Source of the DNA: Sphingomonadaceae bacterium
GTDB taxonomy: Bacteria > Pseudomonadota > Alphaproteobacteria > Sphingomonadales > Sphingomonadaceae
DNA length: 64,000 bases
Assembly (NCBI GenBank): GCA_030147805.1
Contig: JASBUR010000037.1
Span: 116,773 to 180,772 of the forward strand
Direction of reading: 5' to 3'
The position numbers and the translations under genes are program-made. How positions within the stretch are numbered: the stretch's first letter is position 1; each line of letters begins with the position of its first letter. Under the pieces are notes generated by a model that was not told the origin of the DNA, searched no databases, and saw only the letters and a list, made by a program, of their open reading frames with translations. This document shows positions 24,603 through 31,712 of the stretch, in pieces.

Positions 24603-24805
24603 CGCGCGCGCCGCTTCGGCCGGGGCGCCGGATCGGCGGTACGGATCGCGAACCAGCCGCTCGCGGTGGCGGCGGCGAGCTCGCCGGCGGCGAACGCGCG
24701 GGTCAGCGCGCCGCCGGCGTCGATCATCACCAGCCCGCCGGCGGTCTCCAGCCCGCGCGGGCCGGCGTCGAGGTTGGTGAGCGTGGCCTGGGTTCGGTCG
24801 GTCAT
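24599..24805 (-). CDS. Small hypothetical phage protein
   Basis: 68 residues (MTDRTQATLTNLDAGPRGLE), basic C-terminus. Lies between capsid and connector genes and overlaps DUF4054, so is probably real, but no family is recognised. It resembles small proteins found at this position in phages with DUF2184 capsids. Confidence 0.55.
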   Translation of the reverse strand: MTDRTQATLTNLDAGPRGLETAGGLVMIDAGGALTRAFAAGELAAATASGWFAIRTADPAPRPKRRAR

Positions 24806-24845
24806 GGCGTTCCTTCAGGACCCCTTCCCGGGAGGGGAGAGGGGC

Positions 24846-25790
24846 TCAGATCCCGTCGCGGTAGGCGATCGCCTTGGGCAGGCGGATCTCGACTCCGCCG
24901 ACGTTCATGATGCCGGCGACTTCCCACAGCATCGGCGATTTCTGGAAGGCGGGCAGGAATTCGTGCGGCCCGGGCAGGTGGAATTGCAGCACCTCGCGCG
25001 AATTGTCGTAGGCGAGCATCCGCGCGCTGCCGCCGCCGCCGGCGGTCTCGAGCTCGCGGCTGCCGATCAGCATCAGCGGCTGCCCGGTCTCGAGCGTCCA
25101 GGCGTTGTTCGCCTTGATGAAGCGCAGCAGCGTGTCGCTGCTGTCGCCGATCCGCGTCTGCGCGAGATACTGCAGCCGGCTGGTCGGCAGCAGCAGCGTG
25201 TTGGCGCGGTGCGTCTCCTTCGTCGCGGCGAGCGGCGCATTGAGCGCGGCGTTGACGTCGCGGTTGATCTGGTCGGCGGTCTTCGTCGTCCAGGCGGTAC
25301 CGCTGCCGCTGCCGTCGGCCATCACCGCGGCGGCGGGGATGGCCGCATCGTTGACGAGGCCGGTGAGGTTCTTCTCGGCGGCGCCGCGCACCGCGATGCC
25401 GTAGAGGAAGCTCTCGGCGACCTTGGAGGCGGCGAGCGCCTTGTCGCTGCCGAGGTTGCGCCCGAGCGTCGCGGCGCGCTGCAGCTCCTGCAGGCTCCAT
25501 TCATAGCCGATGCCGGCGAAGTGGTTGGCCTGGAGATGCTGCGTCCGCGCGACCTCGGCATAGGGCATGTCGATGCCCTTGCCCGACAGGAACTGCGCCG
25601 CGCCGGCGATGTCGCCCGAATAGAAGACCGAGCCGGCATCCCACATGCCGCCGTCGGTGTTGACGAACATCAGCCGCGAATAGTCGAACGACGGATAGCG
25701 CGTCTGGTAGACCTCGGTCTCGATGCGCAGCAGCTGCGGCTCGATGAAGCCGAGCGCCTGTTGGGCATCGTGGAAATTGATCTCGGGCAT
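24846..25790 (-). CDS. Major capsid protein, DUF2184 type
   Basis: 314 residues, near the family length. Characteristic segments are FDYSRLMFVNTDGGMWDAGS, IDMPYAEVARTQHLQ, and the C-terminal VGGVEIRLPKAIAYRDG. DUF2184 proteins are HK97-fold capsid subunits. It follows the cement protein and DUF2213 scaffold/protease, the normal order. A CCCTCTCC dyad lies just upstream. Confidence 0.88.
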   Translation of the reverse strand: MPEINFHDAQQALGFIEPQLLRIETEVYQTRYPSFDYSRLMFVNTDGGMWDAGSVFYSGDIAGAAQFLSGKGIDMPYAEVARTQHLQANHFAGIGYEWSLQELQRAATLGRNLGSDKALAASKVAESFLYGIAVRGAAEKNLTGLVNDAAIPAAAVMADGSGSGTAWTTKTADQINRDVNAALNAPLAATKETHRANTLLLPTSRLQYLAQTRIGDSSDTLLRFIKANNAWTLETGQPLMLIGSRELETAGGGGSARMLAYDNSREVLQFHLPGPHEFLPAFQKSPMLWEVAGIMNVGGVEIRLPKAIAYRDGI

Positions 25791-25850
25791 GGGCGGGTCC
25801 TTCGGGTCGGAAACGGTCGCTTCTCGCTCTCCCCTCGCTGGAGAGGGGGC

Positions 25851-26288
25851 TCAGCCGCGGTTGGCGATGCGCACGACGGCGCCGCTCGCCGCGGTGGCGT
25901 CGAACAGCCAGCCCGGCGCCGCGATCGTGTCGGTCGCGGTGTCGACGATCGCACCGCCGGCGGTGACGTAGACGGCGGCGCCGTCGGTGACCGCCTCGCC
26001 GGCGGTGACGAACAGCGCGCCCTTGGTCAGCACGGCGGCGGTGGCATATTGCGGCAGCGTATCGGCGCTGCCCGCCGCGTCGGTCGCGACGAAGCCGAGG
26101 AAGGCGCCGGCGGCGGGCGTCGCGGTACAGCCATGATCGCCCAGGCCGCGGAACACCGCGGTGCCGAAGGCGATGCCGGCGGCATCCTCGACGGTGCGGC
26201 TGATGCGGTTCGACGCTTCGCCGCTGGCGATCATGCCGGGAAAGCCGATCGGCGGCGTGTCGGCGTAGCTGGACTGGACGATGGCCAT
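25851..26288 (-). CDS. DUF2190-like capsid cement protein
   Basis: 145 residues, Gly/Ala/Thr-rich beta protein (MAIVQSSYADTPPIGFPGMI). FGTAVFRGLGDHGC and GAAVYVTAGGAIVDT are the small jelly-like repeats of cement/decoration proteins. It sits between the DUF2213 and capsid genes, where decoration proteins are found. Confidence 0.75.
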   Translation of the reverse strand: MAIVQSSYADTPPIGFPGMIASGEASNRISRTVEDAAGIAFGTAVFRGLGDHGCTATPAAGAFLGFVATDAAGSADTLPQYATAAVLTKGALFVTAGEAVTDGAAVYVTAGGAIVDTATDTIAAPGWLFDATAASGAVVRIANRG

Positions 26289-26343
26289 AGGAGGCTCCTT
26301 CTTCGGGAGGGCGGGCGTCTCGCGACGCGCGGGAACTTGAGGG

Positions 26344-27324
26344 TTAAGCGGCCTCGACGGCGCCGCGGTGGGCCTTGCTGAAACGATCGGCGCGGGCGGC
26401 GCGGGCCTCGGCGAGCGCGCGCCGCGCGTCGCCGGCGGCGAGCGTCCCCGCAGCGATCACCGCGCGCGCGGCATCGGTGACGCGCGTGCTGGCGAGCAGC
26501 GCCGCGAAGGCGCCTTCGACCGCCGCGTCGCTCATCGCCGCGGCCGCGTCGCCGAGCCGCGTCGCGACGGCGGCGCGGCGCAGCTCGGCGTCGCTGCGGC
26601 CGGCCGCGTCGATCGCGCCCTCGGCGACGCGCGCGGCGTCGGCGACGAGCTGCGCCCGCGCCTCGGCCATCGCCTGCAGCTGCGCCGGCGTCGGCGCGGC
26701 ATCGCGCAGCTGCGCTTCGAGCGCGGCGACGCGGCCCTGCAGCCGCTCGATCGTCGCGCGCGCCGCGTCGCCGTCGCCGATGCGCAGCCGCGGCCCGCCG
26801 CGCGCCGCCTGGCAGACCGCGACATGGTTGCCGCGGATCGATCGCTGGACGGCGTCATAGGCCTCGCCCTCGGGCGTCACGCCGTCCGCGACCAGCAGCT
26901 CGCAGCTGTAGCCGACCGACAGCTCGCGCTTGCCCGCCTGGACGTCGGCGATCGCCGCGGCGTCCATCAGCGTGAGCGGTACGCGGATGGTGTCACCGTC
27001 GCGCGTCACCTCGCCGCCGGTCGCGCCGACGGCATGGCGCTTCCAGTTGGCGGCGGTCACCGGCTCGGTGGGATGATCGATCGTCATCGGCCGGTGCGCG
27101 AGCGACGCCATCGCCTCGGGCGCGAACACCTCGTCGGCGGGGCGGTAGACGCGGACCGGCGCGTCGGCGTCGCGGTCGGCGAGGCCGAGCTCGGCGGCGC
27201 GGTAGGTCTGGACTCCGGTCCGCGCGATCGTGGCGACGGCGACGAGATAGCCGTCGCGCGTCAGGCGGACCGAGCCGGCGTCGAGGGTGAGGGCATCGGT
27301 AATATGGGCATCGCTGATCTGCAT
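26344..27324 (-). CDS. DUF2213 phage head protease/scaffold
   Basis: 326 residues from ATG 27324. The signature LSVGYSCELLVADGVTPEGE and SIRGNHVAVCQAARGGPRL is typical of DUF2213, a phage serine-protease/scaffold-like family, followed by a long Ala/Arg coiled coil (about 165-320). The -10-like part of the promoter element ends 6 bases before this ATG, implying a leaderless message. No portal gene precedes it. Confidence 0.8.
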   Translation of the reverse strand: MQISDAHITDALTLDAGSVRLTRDGYLVAVATIARTGVQTYRAAELGLADRDADAPVRVYRPADEVFAPEAMASLAHRPMTIDHPTEPVTAANWKRHAVGATGGEVTRDGDTIRVPLTLMDAAAIADVQAGKRELSVGYSCELLVADGVTPEGEAYDAVQRSIRGNHVAVCQAARGGPRLRIGDGDAARATIERLQGRVAALEAQLRDAAPTPAQLQAMAEARAQLVADAARVAEGAIDAAGRSDAELRRAAVATRLGDAAAAMSDAAVEGAFAALLASTRVTDAARAVIAAGTLAAGDARRALAEARAARADRFSKAHRGAVEAA

Positions 27325-27330
27325 GTCGGT

Positions 27331-27366
27331 GACCCTAGCTGCGGTGAAAATCACTCGGTAGGTTCG
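27331..27366 (-). promoter_or_regulatory. Phage-cluster promoter-like element, copy 5
   Basis: Minus strand CGAACCTACCG (27366-27356), 17 bases, CTAGGGTC (27338-27331), immediately before the DUF2213 ATG. Confidence 0.65.
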
Positions 27367-27633
27367 TCAGGACGCCGGTGGCGCGAGCGCGACCAGCGTG
27401 GCGACGTAGAAGCCCTGCGAGACCTCGGAGCGCTGCGCCGCGGCGAGCCGGTACGCGACGCCGTCGAGCGTCACCGACGCGCCCAGCGCCTGCTCGGGCC
27501 GCCGCGGTCCGCGCGCCCAGCGGAAGGCGACGGTCTGCGCGCCGTCGGCGGGGCGCGCGACGCCGCAGCCGCCGTCGTGGACGCCGGGGATGACCAGCCG
27601 GCCGGTGGCGGGATTGATCACGTCGATCGTCAT
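27367..27633 (-). CDS. Hypothetical protein in phage cluster, 88 residues
   Basis: Starts MTIDVINPATGRLVIPGVHD, 4 bases after the stop of the gene upstream. It is beta-rich with SVTLDGVAYRLAAAQRSE and no known motif. The second gene of the cluster, possibly a virion accessory. The long upstream frame is Arg/Pro-rich noise. Confidence 0.55.
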   Translation of the reverse strand: MTIDVINPATGRLVIPGVHDGGCGVARPADGAQTVAFRWARGPRRPEQALGASVTLDGVAYRLAAAQRSEVSQGFYVATLVALAPPAS

Positions 27634-27637
27634 CGGA

Positions 27638-28072
27638 CTACCTCCGCCGCACGGTGAGCAGGAAGCTGCGGAAGCGCTGCCGCGCCGCCGCGGTGGTGGT
27701 GCCGGCGCTGGCGGTGATCTCGACGGTGACGCCGCGGCCGGCAAAGGCGGCGTCGCCCTGCGCCGCCGGGTCGACGCGCACCCAGAGGCGCATCGCCCGG
27801 CCCTGTTCGATGAGCGCCGGCGCGAACGGCGCGGCCTCGTCGATGACGATTCCGGCGGCGGCGGCCTCGACCGAGGCGGCGACGCTCCAGCTGTCGACGC
27901 TCTCGGCATTGACCGGGTCGAGCAGCCCGCCGAGGTCGATCACGAAGTCGAGCCGCTCGCGCGGATCGAGCGCCCCCGCCCAGGCGATCGGCGCCGCCGC
28001 CCCGGGCTCGCCCTCATATTCGCGCTCGGCCGCGGCGCGGCGGATCGGCGGGGTGTCGAGCGGGACGGTCAT
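27638..28072 (-). CDS. Hypothetical protein, first gene of the phage cluster
   Basis: 144 residues from ATG 28072 (MTVPLDTPPIRRAAAEREYE), with AGGGAG upstream. It contains a central DLGGLLDPVNAESVDSWSVA and beta-rich end (VTVEITASAGTTTAA). The look is of a fibre-adaptor or virion-associated protein, but the family is not recognised. It follows the sixth copy of the promoter element by 37 bases. Confidence 0.55.
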   Translation of the reverse strand: MTVPLDTPPIRRAAAEREYEGEPGAAAPIAWAGALDPRERLDFVIDLGGLLDPVNAESVDSWSVAASVEAAAAGIVIDEAAPFAPALIEQGRAMRLWVRVDPAAQGDAAFAGRGVTVEITASAGTTTAAARQRFRSFLLTVRRR

Positions 28073-28108
28073 GCAGCGCTCCCTGCGGCCGGGCGGCCGG
28101 GTGAGCAT

Positions 28109-28147
28109 GCAGCTTAGGTGGGGGCCGGCGGGGGCGGTAGGTTTGCC
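28109..28147 (-). promoter_or_regulatory. Phage-cluster promoter-like element, copy 6
   Basis: Minus strand GGCAAACCTACCG (28147-28135), 17 bases, CTAAGCTGC (28117-28109). Head of the virion gene block. Confidence 0.65.
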
Positions 28148-28187
28148 GGCTGGCGGCGCCGGCATGTCGTCGAGGGGAGGCCGACCC

Positions 28188-29078
28188 TCAGGCGGCGGCG
28201 AGCATCCTGTCGCGCGCGGCGCGGGTATCGCGGACGGGCGGCAGGCCGAACAGCCGGCCATAGTCGCGCGTGAACTGCGGCACGCTTTCATAGCCGACGC
28301 TGAACGCCGCATGGCTGGCGCTGACGCCGGCGGAGAGCATCAGCCGGCGCGCCTCGATGAGGCGGAGCCGCTTCTGGAACTGCAGCGGCGACAGCGAGGT
28401 CACCGCGCGGAAATGCTGATGGAACGACGACGGGCTCATGCCCGCCACCGCCGCCAGCCGCTCGACGGGCAACGGCTGCGCGAACTCGGAGCGGATCAGC
28501 TTGACCGCCCGGGCGACGCGCTGCGCGTGGCTGTCGTGCCAGCCGAGCGCGCGGATCGCCGGGCCGTGCCGGCCGGCGAGCAGCCAATAGTGCATCTCGC
28601 GGATCAGCTGCCCCTGGAGCACCGGCAGCGAGGCCGGACGATTGAGCAGCCGCAGCAGGCGGAGGGCGGCTTCGGCCACCTCGACGTCGGTCGGCTCGAC
28701 GCGAACCGGCGCATAGGTCGACGCCGACTCGCCGTCCATCTCGGCCACCAGCCCGGCGAGCACCGCAGGATCGAGTTCGAGCACGATCGACAGATAGGGG
28801 GCAACGACCGAGGCGCGGGTGATCTGGCTGATCGTCGGGACGTCGGCGGCGATGAGCAGCGAATCGCCAGCGGAAAAGGCAAAGTCCTGCGTGCCCATGG
28901 TCACGCGCTTGCTGCCCTGCATGACGATGCAGACCAGCGGGCGCGAGATGTCGTGGTTCAGGCCGCTCGGCGCGGTGGCGCGCACGGTGGCGAAACCGGG
29001 AATCGCGCTTTGCGCGAACCCGCCGGCGTCGGCGTGGGTCTCGCCGTGCCGGCGGACCAGATCGAGCAGATCGGCCAT
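28188..29078 (-). CDS. AraC-family regulator (AraC_N type)
   Basis: 296 residues. An N-terminal AraC_N cupin-like domain (to about 170; VCIVMQGSKRVTMG) precedes two HTH units (PLPVERLAAVAGMSPSSFHQ and the SVGYESVPQFTRDYGRLFG motif). Divergent from the SDR at 29214, so a likely regulator of it. Effector unknown. Confidence 0.9.
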   Translation of the reverse strand: MADLLDLVRRHGETHADAGGFAQSAIPGFATVRATAPSGLNHDISRPLVCIVMQGSKRVTMGTQDFAFSAGDSLLIAADVPTISQITRASVVAPYLSIVLELDPAVLAGLVAEMDGESASTYAPVRVEPTDVEVAEAALRLLRLLNRPASLPVLQGQLIREMHYWLLAGRHGPAIRALGWHDSHAQRVARAVKLIRSEFAQPLPVERLAAVAGMSPSSFHQHFRAVTSLSPLQFQKRLRLIEARRLMLSAGVSASHAAFSVGYESVPQFTRDYGRLFGLPPVRDTRAARDRMLAAA

Positions 29079-29213
29079 ACGGCGGGTATAGCCGATCGCG
29101 GCGCCGGCCGCATGCGTTTTGGAGGATCAGGCAAGAATGCCGGAGACCCCGACAACCCGGCGGCCGGCCGAAGCGGCATAAGGATGGGGTCACTCCAGCG
29201 GAAGGACCCGACC

Positions 29214-29969
29214 ATGACCCCCATCGCTCTCATCACCGGCGGCAGCCGCGGCCTCGGCCGCAATACCGCGCTCAGCATCGCCCGTCGCGGCGGCGACGTC
29301 ATCCTGACCTATTTCAGCAAGGCCGACGAGGCGAACGCCGTCGTCGCCGAGATCGAGGCGATGGGCCGCAAGGCGGTCGCGCTTCAGCTCGACACCGGCG
29401 ACGTCGCCGCCTTCGCGGACTTCGTCGGCCGCCTGAAGGCCGCGCTCGCCGCGACCTGGCAGCGCCCGACCTTCGACCGGCTGGTCAACAATGCCGGCCA
29501 TGGCGATTATGCGCTGATCGCCGACACCACCGAGGCGCAGTTCGACCGGCTCGTCGACGTTCACTTCAAGGGCGTCTTCTTCCTGACCCAGGCGCTGCTG
29601 CCGCTGCTCGCCGATGGCGGGCGGATCATCAACCTGTCGAGCGGGCTGACCCGCGTCAGCTATCCGGGCTACGGCGCCTATGCGGCGGTCAAGGGCGCGG
29701 TGGAGACGCTGACGCTCTACATGGCGAAGGAGCTCGGCGCGCGCGGCATCACCGTCAACACCGTCGCCCCCGGCGCGATCGAGACCGACTTCGGCGGCGG
29801 TGCGGTGCGCGACAACCCCGAGCTCAACAAGGCGTTCGCCGAGATGACCGCGCTCGGTCGCGCCGGCCTCCCCGACGACATCGGACCGATGATCGCCAGC
29901 CTGCTGTCGCCCGACAATCGCTGGGTCACGGCGCAGCGGATCGAAGCCTCGGGCGGCCAGGCGATCTGA
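29214..29969 (+). CDS. SDR-family oxidoreductase
   Basis: 251 residues from ATG 29214. TGGSRGLG is the cofactor motif, LVNNAGH the structural strand, and NLSSGL with YGAYAAVKGAVE gives Ser-Tyr-Lys. The end (WVTAQRIEASGGQAI) is the classic SDR C-terminus. Divergently paired with the AraC gene, as commonly seen with AraC_N regulators. Confidence 0.9.
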   Translation: MTPIALITGGSRGLGRNTALSIARRGGDVILTYFSKADEANAVVAEIEAMGRKAVALQLDTGDVAAFADFVGRLKAALAATWQRPTFDRLVNNAGHGDYALIADTTEAQFDRLVDVHFKGVFFLTQALLPLLADGGRIINLSSGLTRVSYPGYGAYAAVKGAVETLTLYMAKELGARGITVNTVAPGAIETDFGGGAVRDNPELNKAFAEMTALGRAGLPDDIGPMIASLLSPDNRWVTAQRIEASGGQAI

Positions 29970-29979
29970 TCCGCCCTCG

Positions 29980-30450
29980 TTACCGGGGGGCCGGCCGACG
30001 CGTGTCGGCCGGCCCTTCCGGCGTCTGGAGCCGGTGCTCGCCGGTGCAGAGCCGGTGGTCGGCGAGGACCTCGAGCACCCGGCAGTCGGCGGCAGCGCCG
30101 CCGCGGCACTGGCCGGCAAAGCGCGTGAGCTCGGCGCGCAACGCCTCCAGGCTGGCGATCTTCGCCTCGACCGCGGTCAGGTGGCAGCTGGCGATCGCAT
30201 CGGCAGCGGCGCAGTCGGTCGCCGGCTGCGCCGCCAGCGCCAGCAGCGAACGGATTTCGGCGATGTCGAACCCCAGGGTTCGCGCATGGCGGATGAAATT
30301 CAGTCGTTCGAGATGGCCGCGATCATAGGCGCGGTAGTTGCCCTGGGTGCGGCCCGGCGGTGGCATCAGCCCGATGCGCTCATAATAGCGGACCGTTTCG
30401 ACGCTGATGCCGGTGGCGCGCGCCAGATCGCCGATCCGCAGTTCGCGCAT
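29980..30450 (-). CDS. MerR-family metal-responsive regulator
   Basis: 156 residues from ATG 30450 (MRELRIGDLARATGISVETV). An N-terminal MerR HTH, a dimerisation coiled coil (about 80-115), and Cys/His positions in TDCAAADAIASCHL and GQCRGGAAADCRVLE resembling ZntR/CadR metal sites. The last codons lie within a perfect 12-base dyad (29989-30016, loop GCGT) that may also terminate the convergent SDR. Divergent from the CDF transporter, its likely target. Confidence 0.88.
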   Translation of the reverse strand: MRELRIGDLARATGISVETVRYYERIGLMPPPGRTQGNYRAYDRGHLERLNFIRHARTLGFDIAEIRSLLALAAQPATDCAAADAIASCHLTAVEAKIASLEALRAELTRFAGQCRGGAAADCRVLEVLADHRLCTGEHRLQTPEGPADTRRPAPR

Positions 30451-30476
30451 GTGCCCCCGAGCCTTTCTCGCGCCGC

Positions 30477-30507
30477 TTGACCCTGCAGCCGCTACAGGGT
30501 GCATATG
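30477..30507 (+). promoter_or_regulatory. MerR-type promoter/operator for the CDF transporter
   Basis: TTGACC (30477-30482) and CATATG (30502-30507) are separated by 19 bases, the over-long spacer typical of MerR-activated promoters. The dyad ACCCTG-N9-CAGGGT lies between them. Confidence 0.75.
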
Positions 30508-30570
30508 CCGCATCGGCTTGGCTAGAGTCGAGTCGACGCGACATCATCGAAGAAGGACGGCCGGCACGCG

Positions 30571-31494
30571 ATGGGGGGCGGACATGATCATCACGCGCAT
30601 GCGGCAGGCGGCCACGGCCACGCCCCCGCCAGTTTCGACCGCGCCTTCGCCGTCGGCATCGCGCTCAACCTTGGCTTCGTCGCGGTCGAGGCCGGCTATG
30701 GCTTCGCCGCCAACTCGCTGGCGCTGCTCGCCGACGCCGGCCACAATCTCTCCGACGTCCTCGGGCTGGTGCTCGCCTGGGCGGCGGCCTGGGCGGGGCG
30801 GCAGCGGCCGACCGCGCGCTACACCTATGGCTTTCGCCGCGCCTCGATCCTCGCCAGCCTGACCAACGCGGTGCTGCTGCTCGTCGCGGTCGGGGTGATC
30901 GCGTCGCAGGCGGTCGACCGGCTTGCCAATCCGCGCCCCGTCGAAACCGGCACGATGATGATCGTCGCCGGCATCGGCATCGTCATCAACGCGGTCACCG
31001 CCTGGTTCTTCTTCTCGGGGCGCAAGAGCGACCTCAACATCCGCGGCGCCTATCTCCACATGGCGGCCGACGCGGCGGTGTCGGCGGGCGTCGTGCTCGC
31101 GGGCCTTGCGATGGCGCTGACCGGGATGCTGTGGATCGATCCGGCGGTCAGTCTCGTCGTTGCCGCGGTGATCACCATCGGTACCTGGGGGCTGCTGGGC
31201 GGCTCGGTGGCGCTGGCGCTCGATGCGGTGCCGGCACACATCGATCGCGCCGCCGTCGAAGCCTGGCTGGCGAGCCTGCCCGGCGTCGCGGCGGTGCACG
31301 ACGTCCATATCTGGGCGATGAGCACGACCGAGGTGGCGATGACCGCGCATCTGGTGCGCCCGGACGCCGGGCTCGACGACGCCTTCCTGCACGCGGCGTG
31401 CGAGACGCTCGACCACCGCTTCGGCATCGGTCATGCGACGCTGCAGATCGAGGCGGGCGCGGCCTGCGAGCTCGCTCCCGCCGGCTGCGTCTGA
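30571..31494 (+). CDS. Cation diffusion facilitator (CDF) metal efflux transporter
   Basis: 307 residues with six predicted membrane helices. His-rich N-terminus (GGGHDHHAHAAGGHGH), the first site HNLSD (ADAGHNLSDVLG) and second site HMAADAAVS are the zinc-binding H-x3-D pairs. The C-terminal cytoplasmic ferredoxin-like domain (VHDVHIWAMST) is present. Exports Zn, Cd or Co in exchange for protons; controlled by the adjacent MerR protein. Confidence 0.92.
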   Translation: MGGGHDHHAHAAGGHGHAPASFDRAFAVGIALNLGFVAVEAGYGFAANSLALLADAGHNLSDVLGLVLAWAAAWAGRQRPTARYTYGFRRASILASLTNAVLLLVAVGVIASQAVDRLANPRPVETGTMMIVAGIGIVINAVTAWFFFSGRKSDLNIRGAYLHMAADAAVSAGVVLAGLAMALTGMLWIDPAVSLVVAAVITIGTWGLLGGSVALALDAVPAHIDRAAVEAWLASLPGVAAVHDVHIWAMSTTEVAMTAHLVRPDAGLDDAFLHAACETLDHRFGIGHATLQIEAGAACELAPAGCV

Positions 31495-31534
31495 TCCGGT
31501 TGCGAAACGATCGCAATAAAATTCGAAAGCCGCC

Positions 31535-31559
31535 GGAACCGGGTTCGCGGTCGTCGGTT
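31535..31559 (+). promoter_or_regulatory. EcfG-type promoter of sRNA locus B
   Basis: GGAAC 31535-31539, 16-base spacer, GGTT 31556-31559 (CGTT with one mismatch). Same position relative to the C-rich hairpin as in locus A. Confidence 0.55.
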
Positions 31560-31565
31560 ATCCCT

Positions 31566-31696
31566 CATGTCCGGCAACCAAGCCCCCCGCTCAGCCGGAC
31601 AAAAATGATCGACGGCCAGACCCCCCGCTAGGCCCCGATCGTATAAAAAGACGGCCCGCGCTCCACCCCCCCGAGAGCGCGGGCCGCTTCTCTTTT
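31566..31696 (+). ncRNA. Candidate C-rich-loop small RNA, locus B
   Basis: About 130 bases with three hairpins. H1 GTCCGGC/GCCGGAC (31569-31600), loop AACCAAGCCCCCCGCTCA. H2 GATCG..GGCC/GGCC..CGATC (31607-31640), loop AGACCCCCCGCTA. H3 terminator CGGCCCGCGCT/AGCGCGGGCCG (31652-31686), loop CCACCCCCCCGAG, then CTTCTCTTTT. It shares the loop and terminator arms with locus A at 12.3 kb and adds one extra C-rich hairpin. No protein frame fits. Confidence 0.65.
31645..31696. terminator. Bidirectional terminator: sRNA B and ilvE
   Basis: The 11-base stem (31652-31686) has T-runs on both sides: CTTCTCTTTT on plus and TCTTTTT on minus, so it can end both the sRNA and the convergent ilvE transcript. 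Confidence 0.7.
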
Positions 31697-31712
31697 CAGC
31701 CCGTCGAATTGG

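Noticed and set aside
10598..28147. tRNA-Arg as attachment site of the phage cluster
   Set aside because: The cluster lies on the 5' side of the tRNA, and no repeat of the tRNA end was found at the other boundary.
29989..30016. Perfect dyad as a MerR operator
   Set aside because: It lies in the 3' end of the MerR gene, away from any promoter; more likely a terminator.
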